Positions 46,401 through 56,506 of a DNA stretch of 64,000 nt are shown piece by piece; the first letter of the stretch is position 1; each line of letters opens with the position of its first letter. Under the pieces are notes generated by a model. It was not told where the DNA came from, ran no database searches, and worked only from the letters and a program-made list of their open reading frames with translations. The stretch lies in NCBI RefSeq assembly GCF_037042905.1, contig NC_087254.1, forward strand, positions 22,246,603 to 22,310,602, read 5' to 3'. This stretch comes from Lytechinus pictus (lineage: Eukaryota > Echinodermata > Echinoidea > Temnopleuroida > Toxopneustidae). The translations under genes were made by a program, and so were the position numbers.

Positions 46401-47550
46401 ATATATGAAAGTTCAAGTGAAACTGGGATGAGGATGGAATTATTTAATCCTGAAATTCAAGTCTATAGATATAGATATTGTGATTTGTTAATTTGGGTAA
46501 TATAAAGTAGTTACTACTACAATGTATTAAAAGTTTTGACTGATATATTTGGAGAGAACATACCAGGTGCATTTGGTGCATGAGGGAGGAATAGACTGAT
46601 ATGAGAGGGTCAAAAAGGTGAAATTATCCAGGGGCATGATTGATGTTTATAAAATTTTCTTTTTACATTGACCCATGATTGCTTATGGTATATGTCTTAA
46701 CCACCATTTTCTCAAAATAATGCTCCCCTGAAAAAGATAAATTTCCTCTGAAATGCCCCCAACTTTTTTTTACATCACTTCCTTTCTCACATAAATTAAT
46801 AAATGAATGAACATTTATTTCCTTTTGTACAGTACATTAAAAGAAAAAAAAATGGTACATTTTGTTTTATTTTTAGTTGTATTAACATACACAAATATAT
46901 ACAACCAAAATGCCAAAATGCCCCTTTCCTAAAATCATCTAAGAGCTGACCAAACATGTTTTTTCTCAAGCTGGCGCTTTTACATATGCCCCATCCCAAT
47001 CTATGCAATACGCTCGTACGATACGCCGATATAGGAAAACATAACAATGTCTTGCGTTATGAAAAGAAGCCTCCACAGATAGAAAACATCCGACGGAATT
47101 CCTGCGATCAAAGAAGAGCGGTACATTTGATGAAAGTCATTTTGATCTCATTTTTGAGGTGAGGATATATTTATATTGCATTCATGGATTTTTTTTTTAA
47201 TGAGTGATGTGTCGGTGAGAAAGTATGGAGTTTTGTGAGGGTGGTCTGACTCTGAGCGGACTGGGCCGAGCAGCGCATGCATTGTCTGTGGTCAACTTGT
47301 AATTTTTGTGCCTGGTCCCATCCGTTAAAATCCGTGAGGGTAGTATAATATTGTGTGACGTGTGATGTGATGCCTTAACTTTCATCAAGAAAAACTTAGA
47401 TTATTCCTCCAAGGAACCCATTTCCTCTTTAGTTTGCCATGCATGATGTATTCATGACCTAAAAATTAAATCCACGTTGGGACGTATAGGCCCTATAGTC
47501 TAGATCTAACGTTACTAGATTCTAATATTAATATTAATAAATACTAATAA
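43409..47550. other. Gene-free stretch with GTGTTGGTG repeat words
   Basis: No supported gene in about 4 kb. At 44120-44340 the ends TTTCAGGTATTGGTGTTAGG and AGTGTAGACACACTACTTGA, with CAACACCAG words between, look like a decayed relative of the element at 55682-56338. The word GACTTAAAGTAATACTTA around 45866 and again near 46015 recalls the TTTGTGAAACACC elements. Poly-G lies near 46350-46366. Confidence 0.4.
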
Positions 47551-47563
47551 TACCCAGTTGTTG

Positions 47564-47778
47564 TGTGTCCGGACAGGTTGTGTGTCCGGACGATCAATTT
47601 TAGAAAGTCATTTGGAAAAATTTACAAGCGAAGTTTCATCAATTTTTAATACAAAATGTCAGGAAATATTATAGAGAACAAAATAGAAGAAGATTACAAC
47701 TATTGATTTCGTATTTGTAGTGTAATCCAATAACAAAAAAGGAGGCTTCAAAAATATAAAGTGTCCGGACACCCGATC
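47564..47778. mobile_element. MITE copy C, GTGTCCGGAC family
   Basis: Very close to copy B at 2827-3032 (CAATTTTAGAAAGTCATTTG, AGCGAAGTTTCATCAATTTT). The left terminus is doubled: TGTGTCCGGACAGGTTGTGT precedes the normal end. It ends GTGTCCGGACACCCGATCC. Like copy B it sits beside AGATCTAACGTTA words (47503-47515). Confidence 0.75.
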
Positions 47779-47880
47779 CCCCATCCTACTAAAAATAAAA
47801 TAGGGCCTAAATTAAATAAGACTAATAATGGCAATGCCACATGAATTTGCTGTTTGTTTGGCGTCGCTACTAACATTAAC

Positions 47881-48055
47881 AAAATTGGTGATTTAGAGCC
47901 AACATGAAGTTCCTCACACATATAAATAAATCGCTGCTGTATCGCATGCGATATGCGCGAGGTACGGGTCCGGTCTGAGCTCGGACCCTCGCCCGCGCAT
48001 GCGATGTTTTGAAATCGTGTGAGGAACTTCATGTTGGCTCTAAATCACCAATTTT
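47881..48055. mobile_element. Foldback element with perfect 39-bp arms
   Basis: AAAATTGGTGATTTAGAGCC begins a 39-base arm at 47881-47919, mirrored without mismatch at 48017-48055. The 97-base centre is GC-rich and contains GCATGCGATATGCGCGAGG and the near-inverse CCTCGCCCGCGCATGCGA, so the hairpin extends inward. I could not read a target duplication. Confidence 0.8.
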
Positions 48056-48356
48056 GAGACTGATAGAAGCATGGAAAAGAAATGAAACTTGGTGTAAAGT
48101 AAGAATATTAGTTTTAATTGATTTTAAAGATCGTAATGTTGCATGAATTTTATATTTTCCCCCCATAAAATCCCACCTTTGTCACTCGGAATATCAGATA
48201 GAGTTCACGGTCTCAAAGTTCGGGTAGGTGGAGTGTAGTGTAGCGGTAGTGAAGTGGAGTGGAGCCTGCACGAACTTCGCTCGAGGTACTAACAAGTTAG
48301 AGTTTAGACCCTGTTGATTGAAGGGGGCCCCATGAGGCATGACGATGTCTGCGCAC
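48056..48356. other. Gene-free spacer
   Basis: AT-rich, then a stretch with GTGGAGTGTAGTGTAGCGG and GAAGTGGAGTGGAGC words. Nothing supported. Confidence 0.35.
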
Positions 48357-48971
48357 TTTAAAGGTCAAGTGCACCCCAGAAAATTGTTGATTTGAATCGA
48401 TGGAGAAAAATCAAACATAACGCTGCAAATTTCATCGAAATCGGATGTAAAATAAGAAAGTTATGACATTTTAAAGTTTCGCTTATTATTATTTCACAAA
48501 ACAGTTACATGTAAATGCACAACTCAGCAATATGCAAATGAGAGAGTCGATGATGTCCATCACTCACTATTTCTTTTGGTTTTTATTGTTTGAAATTATA
48601 CAATATTTCAATTTTTACAGATTTGACAATAAGGACCAACTTAACCTAACCATAAACTGTTAAAATAATGGTAATTCTACATGTTCAGGGAGAAATAAAA
48701 CTTTGTTTCACTTGACAAGGAGGAGAAAATAAGAATATTTCATATAATAAAATACAAAAGAAATAGTGAGTGGGTGACGTCATCAGTCTGCCAATTTGCA
48801 TACCGACCAGGATGTGCATATTATAACTGTTTTGTGAAATTAAGCGAAACTTTGAAATGTCATAACTTTCTTATTTTACATCCGATTTTGATGAAATTTT
48901 TAGTGTTTTGCTTGTTGGATTTTTTCTCCTTTTTTCAAATCAACTTTTTGTTGGGTGGACTTGTCCTTTAA
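48357..48971. mobile_element. MITE with long (about 240 bp) inverted arms
   Basis: TTTAAAGGTCAAGTGCACCC at the left and GGGTGGACTTGTCCTTTAA at the right. The arms match through ATCGGATGTAAAATAAGAAA, GTTTCGCTTA and CACTCACTATTTCTTTT. The centre is about 140 bases. Copies: 59229-60408 (interrupted) and a single arm at 54747-55014. The open frame at 48774-48971 is part of the arm, not a gene. Confidence 0.8.
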
Positions 48972-51035
48972 CTAAAAAAGTCTTAATAATCGCTAGAGGG
49001 TATTCATTTGTCTCGTAATCTACTATGGTCAACAAGGAAATTTGTGATCACTCTCGCTAAAAGTGTTCACTAGCTTACAAGTTCACGAGCTTTCGAGTGC
49101 CGCTGCAACTCTTAAAAAGTCTTTTAAGATAAAACATAATTTTCTTTTTATTCCAAAAAAAAATCAATTGACAATGTTTCTTATATTGTCATGAATAAGT
49201 GCGCCAAAAATCTCACAAAAATGTGAAAGAAAAATATGATTATCTTTAAGAAAATTATTAACATGATTAACGGAAGATATAACAGTTAAACCTTGAGGCT
49301 TGACAAGTCATTTTCAGATTGAAAAATAAAATGGTGCCCCATGTCTGTGCACCCAATAACTTTACACACGATTTGGTAAAAAAGTCTTCATTTTGAGGTC
49401 ATCCCATGACATGAAATTACCTAAAAATCAATATTTTTTCCACCGTTTTGAGTAAGATTTTTTAAATGAAATACCTCTCTATGTATTGCAGGTGTAAAAT
49501 TGAGGAGCGTATCTTATATATGAGAATCATGCAGGCACGCATGTGCACAGAAAAGGGGGAATGCGTAGACTTGGGGGACCTTACCATATATGGAGGCAAT
49601 GATATCGATTGTCTGATTTTGTCAGAGTAAATCATGTCAATGACGATGATGATTGACAAGGTCATTAATGGAATGATGACCACAAAAAAAGATAAAAAAA
49701 CCCACTAAACCCAGGCCAAACACAACAACTGTTGACTGGTCTCTGAATGTTGGTGTCAAAGTTTATTTTGCACTAAATTCCCTCTTGTAAGATGGTCTCT
49801 GGGTTGGACTCTCTTTTTGGGGTAATCCATTTTTTGTAAACTCTTAAGACGTGACAAAAAAAGTTAGTAAATTGACTAATGTGGAGCTGGCACAAAGATG
49901 GTAGTTTGGACGTGCGCAGCGATATTCAATTCCTGTATTGCTGGCATAAGGGCATTCGCTCAGTCATGTGCTACATAAAGAAACGCACAATGTTCTTGAG
50001 AGTTGCCTGACCAACAAGAATTAAATGCGTAAATCCAATAACCCCTATGCTAGGCAGTTGATGAAATAGTCATCCATCGCTATAATAAAAAACTAAGTAA
50101 TATTAAGTAAAATGCATTTTATTATTTTTATAAAGATTTCAAAAGTGTTTCATATTTTTTGTATTGATTTGCATTGAGTCAAGTGAAAGTTTGCAGAGTT
50201 TAGAAAGTTGGAAGCTGAATAATATTAAATCCCTAGTTCATTTAGACTTTGAACTATACTTCAGCCTCTATGGTTAAAAAATATAAGAATCTTGGCAATT
50301 CAGCCTTTAGATTAAAAGACATTTATTTAGGAATAAAAAGAATTAAATGATGAGGTGTATATTTGGGATTGAATAATTATATTATATTGGATGGCTCAGA
50401 ATGGAATACAAGAAATATTCCAAGAGTTCGGGAAAATATTCCACGAATCGCAGATGAGTGGAATATTGGCCCTAACGAGTGGAATATTTCTGGTATTTCA
50501 TGATATAACGCCATCCAATATAATTATTATCATCTATCCCACCCCCCCCCCTCAAAAAAAAGAGGGAGAAATTTGATTTAACAAGTCATATCACTTTAAT
50601 ATCACATTATGCCATTATCACTTCATAGGATCAATTTTGGTCGTTGACATGCGACTTGCCTGTAGTTTATTATGACGTCATCGAGCGTAGTTGTGCTCTA
50701 TGCTGCACATCGCATTGCTTTCATTGTTGTATGCGTTGTATATTTCACGCATTCGTGCACGTACCCTAAACTGTTGAATAAGCTCTCATATTCAATAGCT
50801 AATTTTGTACAGGAGCCTATGGGATATTTGTCGGATTTCGGTCCTTTTTAGGGATAAGCTCTGATACTGCACGGGCAATTGATGCAGACCAAAATACGCG
50901 TTTTTAATGTATCGCTAGAACACTATATAGATGATAATGAATGTTACCAATTCTCATTCGACACAGATAGCCAAAAGCTCATCTCAATGCAAGAAGCAAA
51001 GGTGTCTACTTTAAGACAGCTATTAGCTTTTCATC
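48972..51035 (+). other. Upstream of the NAA60-like gene, gene-free
   Basis: At 50373-50530 TATATTGGATGG is mirrored by CCATCCAATATA around several GGAATATT words, probably a small inverted-repeat element. A poly-C run lies near 50541. No convincing TATA box was found before the NAA60 start; CACTATATAGATG near 50929 is a weak candidate. Confidence 0.4.
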
Positions 51036-51254
51036 ATGAACTATAGACCATGAGCTCATCATAGTAAGACATTGATGTCATCCCCATGGCAACGACAACA
51101 AGCGAGACGCTGCCTACTGCGCCGAAGGATCGGAGTGACAGCCACAGCTCTTGTGATAGCAGTTGTGGGGTCACCACTAACAGTGGAAGCAGCAGTGGAA
51201 GCAATGCTGGAAGTGGAAGTAACAGCGGTAGCAGCAGTAGAAAGAATTCTCTGA
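51036..51254 (+). promoter_or_regulatory. Upstream ORFs before and across the NAA60 start
   Basis: Two tiny ORFs, 51036-51053 (ATG AAC TAT AGA CCA TGA) and 51050-51064, overlap by four bases as ATGA. A third ATG at 51075 opens a frame to a stop at 51254 and runs across the NAA60 ATG (51086) in another frame. If these are in the mRNA leader they should lower translation of the main frame. The leader itself is not proven. Confidence 0.45.
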
Positions 51255-51417
51255 CTGCCAGGACTGTAGGCAGTAAGGGAAGCAATGGAGGGAAGACTAG
51301 CTCAGGAAAGAAACATAGTGGGGAAGCGTACATAGAGGGCGACATCAAGTTAAGATTTCTTTGCCCGGAGGATGTAGAAGCTGTCAAGCAACTCTGTAGG
51401 GACTGGTTTCCTGTCGA
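51086..51417 (+). CDS. naa60: naa60 exon 1 (residues 1-110, plus 2 bases)
   Basis: ATG at 51086 in the context CCCCATGG. The donor is GTCGA|GTAAGT, so the Glu codon is completed by G at 52399. Residues 1-83 are low complexity with AGC/GGA repeats; the GNAT similarity starts at DIKLRFLC. Confidence 0.82.
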
Positions 51418-52528
51418 GTAAGTTTACCTAGTAACCATTTATAGCAACATTTTATGGACACATTAAATTGGAGCAAGTGTAGGATAAAATTTAGTGGATG
51501 CATGAAAGAAATGTCTTCACATTGAGTTCAGATTTAAAAAAAAAAGTAATACAAAGAGTTTAGTCTTTGTTAACTCCAGCTTGATGGTATATGTAAAGCC
51601 GAGGTGAACAATAAATGTCTATGAACAGATGCATGCTAATATACTGCGCAGACCCATGGACTTTGCAAATGTTTCAAAACTTGTTCCCTGTCAAAAAGGT
51701 TAAAAAGGATATTTGTTTTTTATAGTGAAATTTAATTCATGTCTCGGGTCTTGTTTCATATAAAAAACTTTGTTTCAAATGAACATAATTTTTATGTTTT
51801 TTTAACAAATTATGAAATGCAGACCTTTGAAAACCTTGTTTGCTTCTAGAACTTTAAGTAATATTACCATGAATTCACCTTTGATTTGAGTTATTTTGGC
51901 ATAGGTCAGCTTGTGTATAATATCTTCCAATTGAAGTTCTGCACAACTTGTTTGTTTTTGAAAGATATATTCTATGGATAGAACATAAAGTTATTTACTC
52001 AGTTTAAACAAATTAAGGAATTATAATTATAATAATAATAATAGCGATATATTTACCCAGGGTAGCCACTTCAGTTCCGAAAACTGTTTTCCCAGCGGGC
52101 CCTGCTATTATTACCCCGGCTTTAGCTGGGCTGCCTAGGCGCTCAAGCATTCAAGGATTTAATCCTGCTGGGTACCCATTCACCTCACCTGGGTCAAGTG
52201 CAGCACAGTGTGGATAAATTTTTTGCTGAAGGAAAACACGCAATGGCTAGGATTTGAACCCACGACCCTCTGTTTGAAAGGCAAGTGTCAGAACCACTAG
52301 ACCACGACGCGTCCACCCTGACCATTCACCCTGTCATCCTAGCATAATGCATACTATATGACTGATTTTTTTTTATTGGTTATATTATTTATTAACAGGT
52401 ATCCTGATTTCTGGTACAAGGATATTACAAATGATAAGCGGTTCTTTTCCCTTGCTGCTGCCATTGGCTCTACCATTGTGGGTTTATTAGTGGCGGAGGT
52501 CAAGACTAGAGCCAGATGTCACAGAGAG
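51086..52528 (+). CDS. naa60: N-alpha-acetyltransferase 60 (NatF), 5' part only
   Basis: Join 51086-51417 and 52399-52528; the frame is open at the right end. NAA60 is a Golgi-associated GNAT enzyme that acetylates cytosol-facing N termini of membrane proteins. LRFLCPEDVEAVKQLCRDWF, PVEYPDFWYKDIT and FFSLAAAIGSTIVGLLVAEV match the N-terminal GNAT core of animal NAA60, including the DWFP and YPD.WY.DIT signatures. The human protein reaches this core after about 14 residues. Here about 83 residues precede it, rich in Ser, Gly and Asn (SSGSNAGSGSNSGSSS) with a basic patch. No other in-frame ATG exists in the exon. The acetyl-CoA-binding exons are not visible downstream; they are probably beyond the window. 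Confidence 0.85.
52030..52318 (-). mobile_element. tRNA-derived SINE, family 1, near full length
   Basis: Reverse complement of the 28746-29036 copy: AATAATAATAATAGCGATAT, GCGGGCCCTGCTATTATTAC, TTTAGCTGGGCTGCCTAGGC, B box region GGATTTGAACCCACGACC and tRNA-like end CCACTAGACCACGACGC. It lies in naa60 intron 1, just before exon 2. Confidence 0.85.
52399..52528 (+). CDS. naa60: naa60 exon 2 (residues 111-154)
   Basis: Acceptor TTATTAACAG and donor AGAGAG|GTTAGT, phase 0. Encodes YPDFWYKDITNDKRFFSLAA, VGLLVAEVKTRARCHRE. In human NAA60 the next residues are the acidic DGD linker and the acetyl-CoA-binding strand; no exon for these was found before 64000. Confidence 0.9.
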
Positions 52529-52589
52529 GTTAGTAAAAAAGATAAAAGTGGCATTTATATATAGCGCGAATTAGCCAGATATGATAATT

Positions 52590-52745
52590 TCTGAGGCATC
52601 TTAAAATTATTATTACCCAGGCTTAAGCTGCTGCTTCTAGCACACATTGCATTCAAGGAATTAATCCTGCCTGGTATTCATTCACCTGGGTTGAGTGCAG
52701 CAAATTGTTCATTGATTTCTTGCTGAAGGATAATGTATGGTCTGC
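52590..52745 (-). mobile_element. Decayed SINE body
   Basis: TATTATTACCCAGGCTTAAG, ATTCAAGGAATTAATCCTGC and ATTCACCTGGGTTGAGTGCA follow the order of the reverse-strand family 1 copies but with many changes. It starts about 60 bases after naa60 exon 2. Confidence 0.6.
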
Positions 52746-54746
52746 TCTCTGGAGTCTTGTCTACAGGTTTCATGCTGATGCAATGCCTTTGATGAGGGTA
52801 GTAATGTTATTGTATATGTTGTTTTGTATTTTGTTTAATACTACAATCTAATCTACCAACATCACAATATATTGGTTTAGTGAGATTTTTCTTTGCAGTT
52901 AGGTGTACATGTATTTATACTTAGGTCAGTCTCCAAAAAAGCATTAATCGTTATTTTCCACTCCATCATCATCATCATCATCTTGTGTCCATATTTCTCT
53001 CAATTAGTTGCAAAATTTTAAGTGATTGATGTACAGTTTCTCAGGTGTAGGAGTGTGGTTTGGTGAGAATGTGCATGCATCGGTTGTGTGTGGATTGAAT
53101 TTGAAATGGTCTAAATGCTAAAATACAGTGTGATCATTTCTGTTGAAATTTATCGGGGGGGGGGGGGATTTTGTTTCATAGATCTATGTCTGACAAAAAT
53201 GGAATTCCCATGATGCATCACTAAATTGGTCAGACCATGCTCAGGGGAACTTTTACCTATAGTAAATCAATGTAACATGTTGTCCAGCAGTTAAGTATGA
53301 CACATTTAACTGCTTGTTAATTATCCCTCAGGTTTTATTGATGAGATATACAATTACTTAACTAAATCAATACTTAGAGATACTATAAAAGTTCAGCCTT
53401 AAAATGAAGCTTCATTTACGATAATGTATACTGTGGTGGAACTACTACCAATGGAAGAGTCTTTCCTTTGATATGAATGATGTAGTAGTTTCATTTTTGA
53501 GCTAAATTTGGACAGGCCATCTCTTCTACAAAAAGAATGTTGCATATTAAATGGTCTGTGTTGACCCAATAAAACATGCAATAAAAAAAAAAGAATGTTG
53601 CATAAATATATGCAAATACGATTGTACTCAAACCATTTTCATTGGTTATAGACATGATTATCTTTCAAATGCAAAATGAATTTATGTAGTTCTGAACTTG
53701 TATAGGGTAACTTTTGAAATGTAATTCTGCTGAGCCACTTTACCGGTATCTGAGACTCAATGGAATGCAATGGAGATCTCTGGACAGGGTCTATAAGAGG
53801 AAAATCAGGGCCAGTCACCAGGGAATCTGAAGCCTACATGTACATTACACTGAGCAGTGGTATATCTTGAAATCAGGGAGGATTGGTGTCAATAAAGAAC
53901 ACTCTCCCACAGTAAACCTTGTTTTGTTGTGTTGCTTTTAATTTGTGAATATAATAGGAAATTGACTGAACTCGTCCACACCTCACATCTCAATATGAAT
54001 GTTGGCAAATTCATAAAAGAATAGTTGTTTAAAAAGTGGAAAGATCAAATGTAGGAGCCTTATTTGTTTGAAATGAATTTTGTTGCTTGAATTGGTGCTT
54101 TGTTCTACATGTATACAGTTACAACATATTTTACAAGACTATTTAACGATAACAAAGTTCAGTTTTATTGTCTATTACTACTATGTAAATACATTTAAAG
54201 AATTTTTTTTTTCTTGATTGTTCAAGATAAAATCAAGAAAAATTCATGTCCTATCCATTGGTTCTTAAAATTCATATTGTAAGCTCTATTTATTGGACAA
54301 TATTTTTTTTCTTCACCATGATAATAAATGATAATACAAAAATAGAGACACGTGCAAGGATCAATATAGCCCACTTTTCATGATTAGATGCTCAAGGAGC
54401 TTCAGAGCATTTTAGAGAAAGGAAAGACAAGAAACTACATGTACATGTACAATACATGACAGGTTCAATCATAAACTAAGTTGTCTGTTAAAAATAAGAT
54501 TCTTACTTCATATTGTGTGTCTTTAGGTTGTCCCTATAAATGGATGATTTCTGACTTTTCAGGGCTTTTTCTTTTACCTCAAGCCAAGGGCTACTTTTTG
54601 TGGAATAAACAAGTGATTAATTTATTTTTTATATTGATTTTCTAATATTCTTAAATATTACTTTTGGCAGATCTTGGGGGATTGCTAGATGGTAAATGCC
54701 CTTGTTCTATCTGGAAATTTATAATAGAAATAATAATGATTAATAT
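52746..54746. other. Intronic or intergenic, nothing supported
   Basis: AT-rich. Short (CAT)n run near 52966-52984 and a poly-G run near 53154-53168. No exon with NAA60 similarity was found. Confidence 0.35.
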
Positions 54747-55014
54747 ATTGTCAAATAGGTAAAAAATGAAATATTGTATAATTCAAACGATAAAAAACAA
54801 AAGAAATAGTGAGTGAAGGATATCATCGACTGTCTCATTTGCATGTCACTGAATTGTGCATATCACTGTTTTGTGAAAAATAAGCAAAACTTTAAAATGT
54901 CGAATAACTTTCTTATTTTACGTCCGATTTTGATGAAATTTTCAGCGTTATGCTAGTTTGATTTTTCTCTATTTATTCATATCAACATTTCTCTGGGGTG
55001 GACTTGACCTTTAA
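54747..55014. mobile_element. Single right arm of the TTTAAAGG long-arm MITE
   Basis: Shares AGAAATAGTGAGTGAAGGAT, ATAACTTTCTTATTTTACGT and GGGGTGGACTTGACCTTTAA with the right arms at 48780-48971 and 60140-60408. The left arm is absent. Confidence 0.75.
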
Positions 55015-55681
55015 GTGTCAATATCGAAATGGAAAGTGCATCTTGTTGGGATATCACAATTTATCCCAAAGAACTATGTAAGTAGTACTTGTTTCATGTA
55101 ATTATCTTTAACATACCAATCATTTTTACATGCTCATCCAATTTGAAAATTGATCACAAATTCAACATTCTCAATTACATTTTTTATATTGCATATATAA
55201 TAAAGTGAGATAAAGCATATAAATTTGATTTCTTTAGGAGATTGAAAGCTGGATTTATGGTTAAAAATCATACATTGTATGTCCTTTTTGCATTTGAATA
55301 TTTTTTCTTATAAAAATTAAAAAAGCCTCCAGAATTGATCAAATAAAAATAGAAAGCTACATAAAATATATGTTATCTACACCTGTACATGTATAATAGG
55401 TCTACTGGGTATATATACTGTAGTTCCACAGTATAAGTATTGTTGCTGTGCATAATACCTGAAACTAGACTCTGATGATACATGGATATAAATATCCAGA
55501 TATTATAAGGGTGGGCATGCATGTATTGTTTATGGCAATGAAGGGTAATTATCTTTGTTTAATTGCTCATTTTCATGGAATCAATCTGTAATTTTATTTA
55601 TCATCCATTCTTGAAGGGTCCTTTTACTTTAAGAGTTGTGATTGATCCGATCAACCACAACTAGAAATCAAACAAAGCCAA
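55015..55681. other. Nothing supported
   Basis: AT-rich sequence with no exon or recurrent repeat recognised. Confidence 0.35.
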
Positions 55682-56338
55682 TGGGTGATTTCAAGTACGG
55701 TGTACGGTGTTGGTGTTTAGAGCATAAAAAGGCAGCTGAACCAATCTCCGACTCCGGGCTGGGTTCAGAAGAACGATACCGATCGCGTTATTGATAGCCT
55801 ATGATGTCACGCCTCTGCTCTGCACTGCTATATCATCTCAACTTTACGTGAGAAGTTTTGACGATGAAAGTGAAATTGGGGAGAAATTGCATTAAATTCT
55901 CATGGTACAGAATGCCAAACCTGAGCTTAATCAATGCAAAAATTCAAAAGAGTAAACATTATTGTTCAGCAAAATATATAAAGCTCAAATGATTTGTACT
56001 CATCTTAAATGTAAAAGCTAATTTTATGGGGCTGTTTCATCGTGTTTGCTGCTTGTTCACGAGCTTGAGATTACCAACACCAACACCGATTGAAATCATG
56101 ATTTTCCCAATCACTGGGGGTTGGTGTTGGTGAATGGGAAATTACAGGTAGATCGTCAACACCAGCCGCAATGCTGGCTTCAGCAGACGACATTCAACAC
56201 CAGCTTTCAACATGAAATATGTAATATTATCCGAGGTCAATCCCAACACCAGCCTTATTTCAAGTACGATGTTGTGGCTGGTGGTGGTGTTGTCACAACA
56301 CTAGCACCAGATTTCAACACCGTACTTGAAATCACCCA
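55682..56338 (+). mobile_element. 657-bp element, TTTCAAGTACGGTGT inverted ends
   Basis: TGGGTGATTTCAAGTACGGT (22 bases through GT) at the left is matched in inverse at 56317-56338. The interior is built from GTGTTGGTG/CAACACCAG words in both orientations. Related decayed copies lie at 22797-23830, near 21487 and at 44120-44340. There is no coding frame and no clear target duplication. Confidence 0.8.
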
Positions 56339-56506
56339 ATATGCATTATGTCTATTCAAATTGTTTGTTCTGACCAATCAGTGTGTCCCGTTTGGGGTGC
56401 GTTTATTCGCCACTTTTTCACCCTAACATCATGATTTAAAACATGTTTTGGAACACATTTCAGCAGAATTACATTCACCGTTGTGTTTTAAGAATAAAAA
56501 ATAAAA

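Noticed and set aside
48774-48971. 65-codon open frame
   Set aside because: It is the right arm of a MITE; the mirror arm gives a similar artefact at 59245-59565.
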